Positions 56,944 to 64,000 of a DNA stretch of 64,000 bases are shown one piece after another. The notes below the pieces were generated by a model. The model was not told the origin of the DNA, ran no database searches, and was given only the letters and a program-made list of their open reading frames with translations. The first letter of the stretch is position 1, and each line of letters opens with the position of its first letter. The DNA lies in assembly GCF_029227915.1 (NCBI RefSeq), contig NC_079888.1:2739001-2803000 (forward strand), given 5' to 3'. The stretch is from Hydractinia symbiolongicarpus (lineage: Eukaryota > Cnidaria > Hydrozoa > Anthoathecata > Hydractiniidae). Made by a program: the position numbers and the translations under genes.

Positions 56944-59900
56944 ATGAATATCCTTAAGAAGGACAAGAAAGATGAGGAAGGAGGTAGCTATTCTTTCTTT
57001 GTAATAATATTTGTTTCGAAATTCTTGCTGGTGAAAAAAGGCCTTTTTTCCTTGTAGCTATCTAGCTTCCAGCACAGTCAGGGCCAGCAAAAGGCAGCTA
57101 TTTCCAAATATATTAACTTCCTATTCTATTATCAAACATACTAAACATAAGGTTACTGTTTGCTGTGTTAAGAGACCGATCGGTCGAGCGACGACCAATG
57201 TTTCCTGGTCAAAAAGTTCTTTAATGATGGAGAAGTTGCTAAAGCAACAAATGCCTTTTTTTAAGGCAAGTTTGGCAACTTTGCAAATAAAATTCTGGGC
57301 TTTCTTCTGATGGCTACTGCACTTTCCTAAGTTTCCTGAATACACCTTTAGGATGATTCAATTGTACATGCGTTCCTGGCTCTCCATTGTTTTACAATAT
57401 TGGAAGGAGGTAAAAAACATGTTTTTATAAGAGTTTGTTTAAGATGAAAGCATGTTTGCTCCAGTTTTCTAACTTCCTTCGTATCAATTTCTTTCAAATT
57501 ATCAATAAATGTTAATGATAATAAGATACAACTTATGTGTACTTTTCATTAAAAACAAAATGCGGCAAGAAAAGTTATTACAAAAGAATGTGTTTTCTCC
57601 TTAATAAACTCTTACAAAAGTGTGATGTTTACCTCCTCCGATCGCAAAGGCTGTGATGTTTCTATAGTTGACCAATATGCCATGAAAAAAAGGACAAGGG
57701 AAAAGTATTTTTTAGGGACCTGTCTGAAATTGGACAATTTGGACTAAAAACTAAAAGATATCTGCAAAATCAATAATTAGATAAATGTCTTCCACAATAT
57801 CTCCAGCAAGCACGATAGGTTAGGTAAATATCTGGGGTGGAAAAAAATGATTTTGGTTGCTTAAAATTGTTCAAATTGCTTTTTTTAGGCCAAATAAAGC
57901 ATATATGTTCTGCCCAGATTGCAGATTATCTATGCATGATTATGAACGTTGATATAATGGTTAGCCAGGCAGGCTGTGATTGGCATTTTCTTCAAACTTT
58001 TGTGAATGATCTGCAAAATAAAAACCATTGAAAACTAGGCATGGCGAAAGAAAAAGTTGTAATTCTCAGTATAAACTCTCTTGTGAGTATATTTCAAAAT
58101 AATATACTTTGAAGTAACTAAATTTCACATTGTGTTTTTTCTATAAGTGGGGAAATCATAAAAGTGTTGCACACAGCCAGCCTGCCCAGATTATGTTCAT
58201 TCTATAACTGAGAAATAATATAAAAGTGTTATACATAAACCAGCTCGCCCTTATTATGTTTGTTTTATAAGTGCCAAATAATATTTTTTAACTGTCGTAA
58301 CAGCCGGCCAGTCCTGATTATGTATTTTCTGCAAGACGCAGTAAACAATCTGGGCAGCGTTCATAATCAGGGCAGAACATATAAACTTACAATTACAAAC
58401 ATGTACACTTTAGTTAATTAAACTTTTCCACCACTTAGCCTTGTATTTTTACAACTTCATTTCACAATGTCTTGCCTCTCCTACTCAAAGCAACTATGTT
58501 TCATAGGTTTCCTATGATTTGTCTTGCTATTTCATACTGAAACAAAACATTAAAAAACTTGCTTCTTTTTGCTGATTTTCGGTTGCATGCGAAGAACTTA
58601 TTCTAACAAATCGTTTTACCTGGGGTGTGTTTTTTGATCTCTGGAAAAAAGCAAAATGTTATGGTAAAATCACACTTTTTCTGATAGTTGTATATAATGC
58701 ACAATATGATTAAACTTAAAATATAGTGTTATTTTTGACCTCCTTTTTGTACATCATTTCTTTTTATGATTTTATGTTAAAAAATCTCTTTTTCTTCAAT
58801 ACCGTGTAATTTGCATTATTCTTAGCAATTAGGCTTTGGTAAAATGGGCCTGAAACAAAAATACAAAAAATTGATCTGATAAAAATTTAAGTAACACCCT
58901 AGCAGCAGTTAAGGATGGCATGTCATTAGATATGGTGCAAAAAGAATTTGGCATTCCGAAACAGACCTTATCCGACCAAATTCGGGGAAAGTATAAAATG
59001 TCTAAGGCAGAAAGGAAAACAGAAATGACACCGGTGGAGGAGACAATGTTAATCTGTTATTTTCAATACATGGCTTCTATTGCCCATCCTTTGAGTATTT
59101 TGAAAATGAAAGCCTTTACATGGAACATCATTAGACAAAGCAAGCATACCAGCTCATTTAGCTATGGCAGTGGTCCTGACCATACTTTCTTTACATTTAA
59201 AGGATCAATGGGGATCACCATTATTAAAAATGGATTTTGTAAAACATGGATCTGTCCACTCAACCCTGACGGCATCAGGAAATTGCAATTTATATCAGGC
59301 AACAGCAATGAGTGGAATAATTCTACAACATCCACAACACCAGCAGTACCAGGTTCTTCAACAGGAGCATCTTTTACTTCATTCCTGGTGGTTCCTTTTT
59401 TACACCAGCAGTAGCTTCAGAAAATGCTGCCACTCCATCCCTCTTTTCAATTGCAACAACACTAACCAATATTCTCACTGCAGCAAGCCATTTCCACCTC
59501 CACTCCAACAACACCTGTGAATCCTCTCGTTGCGGCAGATATTATCCCAGCGTCTTTGGTTGAAGCCTTTATCCCTGCACCAAAGCCTAATAAACAAAAG
59601 AACAGGATTATTACTAAGGCGAGCACAGGATTATTAATAAGGCGAGAGTTATCACAAGTGACAAGCATTTCAAGAGAAGGTGAAGTAAAAAGAGTTGAAG
59701 AGAAGGCAAAAGAGGAAAGGAAAAAGGAGAGAGAACAAAAAACAACAAAGTAAAGACGCTTCTTTTGTAGTCCGAAGAAAATAGGAAAAAATGGAAAAAC
59801 CGTCCTGTGCAACAGAAAATAACAATAATATCGTACAAAAGTGATGACAGTGAGATTGATTATTGCTAAGAGAATGAAGAGACCGAGAGTGAGTATGAGA

Positions 59901-62900
59901 GTGGCAGTGAGGAAGAATTTAAGCTTGTGACGCACTGTGCTATATGTAAAAGGTCAAACCCACCAATCCCTTGCAATAGAATCATCTGGATTGGTTGCGA
60001 GAAGTGGTTATTTTTGGTGAAAGCTAAGGCGGAATTGTTAGTAATTGGTTTGTAACGACTAAAAATATTCTGTTGGGTCAATCTTTCCGTGTAATTACGG
60101 ACACTCTTAAATTAGACCAAAACTTTTTTGCGAGTCAAAGTTTAAACATTCACTTCCAGTAGGAATAAATACATAATAGCTGCTGCTTACCCTCTAAAAT
60201 ACAAAAAACAGTGTGTCCGTAATTGGACCCAGCCAGTGCTTGGCTAAAAACAGCAATTGTGGTGAGGCAGGTCCAACAAGGTTAGGAAAAATGGTTCCAA
60301 CGTATAGCCACTAGATAAATCTCCAATTTTAAGCCATGGGTTCATTAGTTTTATAAATTTTGTAGTTGTAATTGTGTTGTAAATGTATGTTTATAAACAT
60401 CTATTAAAAAGCACTATAACTTAGTTTATTAACTGAGCATAAAACATTCTTTCTTAATCCTTAGTCCAAAAAAACAACATAGTAAAAATACTTATCTGTT
60501 TGAAAATTTCTAAAAGCGTTTAAGAGGCACATATGGGTAATTGTAGTTAATAGCATCATAGTGTAGTGGTTATAATTCACACTTTGTGTGGAAAACCAAT
60601 GTTTGATTTCCCTTGGCGGTGCTTTAAAATAGACAAATGGAATGTTACCTTAGCACCTAGTTAACCCCAACCATGTGAGGAAAATATAAGCCCCCCTATT
60701 TCAATCACATGTTTCTGCTGCTGTAGTTATGCATTTTGGATTTTGAAATTTATTTTAGTTAAAATTACTGTCTGCAACTTGGTTTTAATGTAACAATATA
60801 TATATATATTTAGGTCTTGGTAATCCTTTTCAAGGTTTAGATAAAAGTACTGTCTTGCAAGAGGTATATGGATATTTAATTTTTTTGCTAAATTCTGTCA
60901 TCACTTTTGTTATCCTACAGGTTTTGACATTTGTAAGCACAAAACCCTTTTTGTGTAAAGGAAAATGAACTATCTAACATTTTTAAATTCTAGTCAAGAA
61001 GTTTTAATGACACTCCTATCAACACAAGGAAATGTATTCATATTTTGGCAAAAGTATTGTACTTGATGAACCAGGTTAGATGAATTTGTTTACATTTTAT
61101 TTAATATTTTAAAAAATTTTTTATCACAATTTTATCTCCCCAAATAGAAATAGAAAATGTGTGATGGATCCGTGGATATTTTCCTTTCTTGGTCAATTAC
61201 TTTCACTGCTGCAAGTTTTTTCCTATGCAAACAATTGTTGAGTGCCAACATGACATATTTTACAAAAAAATTCTCGTTTTGACCCTTATAAAGGTTGTAT
61301 TGGCCTTGAAAACTGTTTTTTGACTTGATTGCCTTCTTCTTTGATGTTCAAAAAGAGTAGTATTTTTTTAAAGAAAGTATTTTAATACAAGCAAAATGTG
61401 GCATATCACTTGAGGATGAACTTTAAAATATAGATGGCCTTTTGCACCCTTACAAGAGTTTACAACTTTTGTATGTTTTCCTGTTGCATTTGTAGTTATT
61501 CAATCTAACTTATTATTTTGGTTATAGGGAACCTATTTTGGCACTACAGAAGCGACAGAAACATTCTTTGCTATGACAAAATTATTTCAATCAAAAGATG
61601 TAAGTTGCATATTTATTTCAAAAAAGAATTGGGTTTTAAGAGCAATTAGGATCATACAAGGTGTCTTCCGGATGTTGCACACCTTCAGATCACACAGTAT
61701 TTGTGCTACATTTAAATTTTTAGCAATTCTGTCTTCTGTTTTTTCACCTTTGATTGTATCTAGGTATTTTTTTACTTCAGAAACATTATCAATCAATAGG
61801 AACATAATAAAAACGATGTTTAATCTGATTTTTAGGTGACCCTTCGGCGCATGTGTTATCTTGCCATAAAGGAATTGGCAAACGTAGCAGAGGATGTAAT
61901 TATTGTCACTAGTAGTTTGACAAAAGATATGACAGGAAAGGAGGACATGTTCCGTGCTAGTGCCATCCGTGCATTGTGCAAAATCACCGACTCCCAGATG
62001 TTGGCTGGTATCGAGAGATATTTAAAACAAGCAATTGTTGACAAAAATCCAAATGTGTCAAGTGCTGCTCTCGTATCTTCCTTGGTAGGTGTTTTAACAT
62101 GCTATGTTTGACCCAACAAAAACAATACTTTAAATGCCTCCAAACATTTGCGAGTTTGTCTTATGGTGTAATATTATTATTGTCTTTTGGACAAATTTTT
62201 TTTTTACTTTTGCGAAGACAATTTAATTAGCAGTGAAGATAACCTTTTTTAGTCAGTTGGTTGACAAAATATTAATTAGTGTAAAGAAAATATAGAATTT
62301 TTTCTGTGCTATCCTAAAACATTAAAATTTGTTAAACTGAATGGTGCAAGCTGACAAAATTACTTTACTTTGTATTCTGCACAGCGGATCTTTTTTTCAT
62401 AAGGAACATGCATAGTACAAGTTTAATGTTCAAGTGAGAAAAAAAACGTGTATTATTATTTTATAGTTTTTTAGAGAAATAGTCTGTTGCATTGATGAAC
62501 TACTAAACCAATTGCCTTTACGTAGCTTCTATAATGACCCAAAATATGATTTACCCGGAATTTTATTTCAAACTTTAATGAAATAGTATTTTGTTAAAAT
62601 AAAGTTGGGATGCCTGCCCATACTTTAAGAAACCCTAAAAAGCTAAATATATTTTTTTTAGCATCTTCTCAAACCTAACTTCGATGTTGTGAAAAGATGG
62701 GTAAATGAGGCACAAGAAGCTGCTAGCAGTGAAAATGTCATGGTGCAGGTACTACAAGCAATTTTTTACATAGCCATTCAGTGCGAGTTTAACAAGTCAA
62801 TATTTACAAGCTTTTTATACTTAAGCGACCTGGCAGTGGCTACTCTACGCATTATTATTGATCAGTTAGTCGAGCCTAGCACACTATCATCCTGAATTTA

Positions 62901-64000
62901 GGGGATGTTGTGTATACTTTATCATGTAACTAACAAACTAAGCAGCCTTAGAGATATATAATGCCTTAGGATGGCCTAGGCTTGTCAAGACGTTTACCAT
63001 TTTTAACAGTTTTAAATTGCATTGTTATCAACATGTGAAATGCCTAACCAAGCAAGGAAATGCCAGATTAAAAAAAAACAGTAGAAATAACAGAAAAATT
63101 CTGTACAAACCATAAAGTAGAATCCCCAATTATCAAGTTTAGAATAACTCTTATAATTTTGTTACACAAAAAAACATCTTGTTACTTTGTGCATTTTCTT
63201 CTTCTAATACTGAAGATTTATAGAAACTACTCTTTAGTATCACGGTCTTGGTTTATTGTATCATATCAAGCAAAACGATCGACTTGCTGTCTCGAAGCTC
63301 ATAACAAAACAAGCAAGACAAGCATTAAGATCTCCATATGCTTATTGTTTGTTGGTAAGAATTGCTGCTAAATTCTTAGATGAAGATCCAGAAAGGTGTG
63401 TAACAATTATTTTCTTTATGTTTTTGTTTATAGCAGAGAATTTTGTTTAGTAAGTTGGAGGCAGTTTATATGAGGCCTGAGGTGAACTTAACTGGTTAAA
63501 GTCCCTTCAGCTCATAAATGTTCTCTTAGGATTGTCTGCACAGGTGGAATGTCAATTTAAATAAAAGTACTATAGTTGACTAAAGTACATTTTCAACCAC
63601 TGTAGGCATGTTACACTTCACCTTGAAGTGAAATGCAGTTTTCCATCAGTGTGCATGCTTGGGATGTCACAAAAGATTCAACCCTTTATGGACCACCCCC
63701 GAAATGAAATTCAACTGTGGCACTCTTCGGTGTGGTGTTAAAGTTCATTTTGCCGGAATTTCACTTCAGTTAAAATGCTGCCTAAACCTAAACATGTTTT
63801 ATGAAAATAAAAATATTGTTTTTTGTATTTTTATTATAGTCCAGAGAATGCACCATTACAAGAGTTTTTGGAAAGTTGTCTGCGCCACAAAAGTGAATTG
63901 GTTATTTATGAAGCTGCACGTGCATTGGTGAACCTGAAGAATGTTAAGACTAAGGATTTGCAACCAGCTGTTTCAGGTACTTTGTTGTTTTTGTTCGTTG
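56944..64000 (+). CDS. COPG1: Coatomer subunit gamma, first eight coding exons (continues past window)
   Basis: Gamma-COP of the COPI vesicle coat, which binds ARF1 and dilysine cargo signals in Golgi-to-ER transport. Exons: 56,944-56,983; 60,814-60,863; 60,994-61,074; 61,528-61,599; 61,836-62,084; 62,662-62,748; 63,238-63,395; 63,840-63,976. All phases are consistent and give ~291 residues of the ~870 usual. The start [14 protein letters not shown] matches the family N-terminus. It is followed by [81 protein letters not shown] and NDRLAVSKL of the adaptin-type helical trunk. Intron 1 is 3.8 kb and holds three mobile elements. COPG1 and COPG2 split in vertebrates, so the symbol marks the family. 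Confidence 0.93.
57897..58386. mobile_element. MITE with internal subrepeats in COPG intron 1
   Basis: ATATGTTCTGCCC at about 57,901 recurs inverted as GGGCAGAACATAT at about 58,370. ATGATTATGAACG and its complement CGTTCATAATCA lie just inside. The interior has ~75-bp subrepeats (AGCCTGCCCAGATTATGTT, CTCGCCCTTATTATGTT). No frame. Confidence 0.6.
58886..60010 (+). pseudogene. Internally deleted Tigger/Pogo-type transposon gene in COPG intron 1
   Basis: The first part encodes a pipsqueak-type helix-turn-helix ([20 protein letters not shown] then [12 protein letters not shown]), as in Tigger/CENP-B/jerky proteins. The frame then passes directly into the conserved tail segment [20 protein letters not shown] that normally follows the DDE domain. 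The catalytic DDE region is missing. Further on, in shifted frames, come [20 protein letters not shown], a lysine/glutamate-rich stretch, and a cysteine cluster CAICKRSN...WIGCEKW that resembles a degenerate C-terminal PHD-like finger. Frame changes and a stop before the finger make this a dead copy. Confidence 0.75.
60553..60715 (+). mobile_element. Second tRNA-derived SINE type, in COPG intron 1
   Basis: A box TAGTGTAGTGG (60,559-60,569) and B box GTTTGATTTCC (60,601-60,611) at tRNA-like spacing. It is followed by a body with ACCATGTGAGGAAA, which resembles the body of the other SINE family. The 3' end is not clear. Confidence 0.6.

Overview
The window reads as genomic DNA of an invertebrate animal. 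It is AT-rich, has many short exons separated by repeat-filled introns, and carries many DNA-transposon remnants, SINEs and satellites. Conserved animal genes are present (CXXC1/CFP1, ALG1, coatomer gamma). The repeat load and a HEPN/helicase/ankyrin gene cluster suggest a cnidarian, perhaps a hydrozoan; this is inference. There are no bacterial operons.

Layout. 1-2,562: a broken DIRS-like retrotransposon on the minus strand (gag with zinc knuckles, reverse transcriptase, RNase H), cut by the window edge. 2,563-5,900: intergenic DNA with two copies of a ~720-bp interspersed repeat and a 99-bp tandem repeat. 5,899-15,250 and 17,309-26,555: two copies of a ~9.3-kb segmental duplication separated by a ~2-kb satellite with 100-bp period. 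Each copy carries minus-strand exons for a superfamily-1 helicase-like ATPase, an FN3 domain and an ankyrin domain. 27,891-30,930: two further minus-strand exons, the first encoding a DZIP3-like HEPN domain plus a heptad-repeat coil. By intron phase they can be joined to the second duplicate, giving a candidate HEPN-helicase-FN3-ankyrin protein. A 67-bp satellite lies in the intron between them. 30,931-40,449: gene-poor, with SINEs, a piggyBac-like MITE and degenerate coding-like sequence. 40,450-53,649: a complete 16-exon CXXC1 gene on the minus strand (749 codons in my model). 55,308-56,690: an intronless ALG1 on the minus strand. 56,944 to the end: the first eight exons of the coatomer gamma gene on the plus strand, with an internally deleted Tigger/Pogo transposon, a MITE and a SINE in its first intron.

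How they relate. CXXC1 binds unmethylated CpG and guides SET1 H3K4 methylation. ALG1 and COPG are divergent housekeeping genes of the early secretory pathway that share a 253-bp gap between start codons. The duplicated HEPN/SF1/FN3/ANK locus is the most novel part. Its helicase exon is nearly identical between copies, while its ankyrin exon and the surrounding introns have diverged. That pattern suggests recent gene conversion. HEPN plus nucleic-acid-dependent ATPase plus repeat domains is a combination typical of RNA-directed defence, but no function has been shown.
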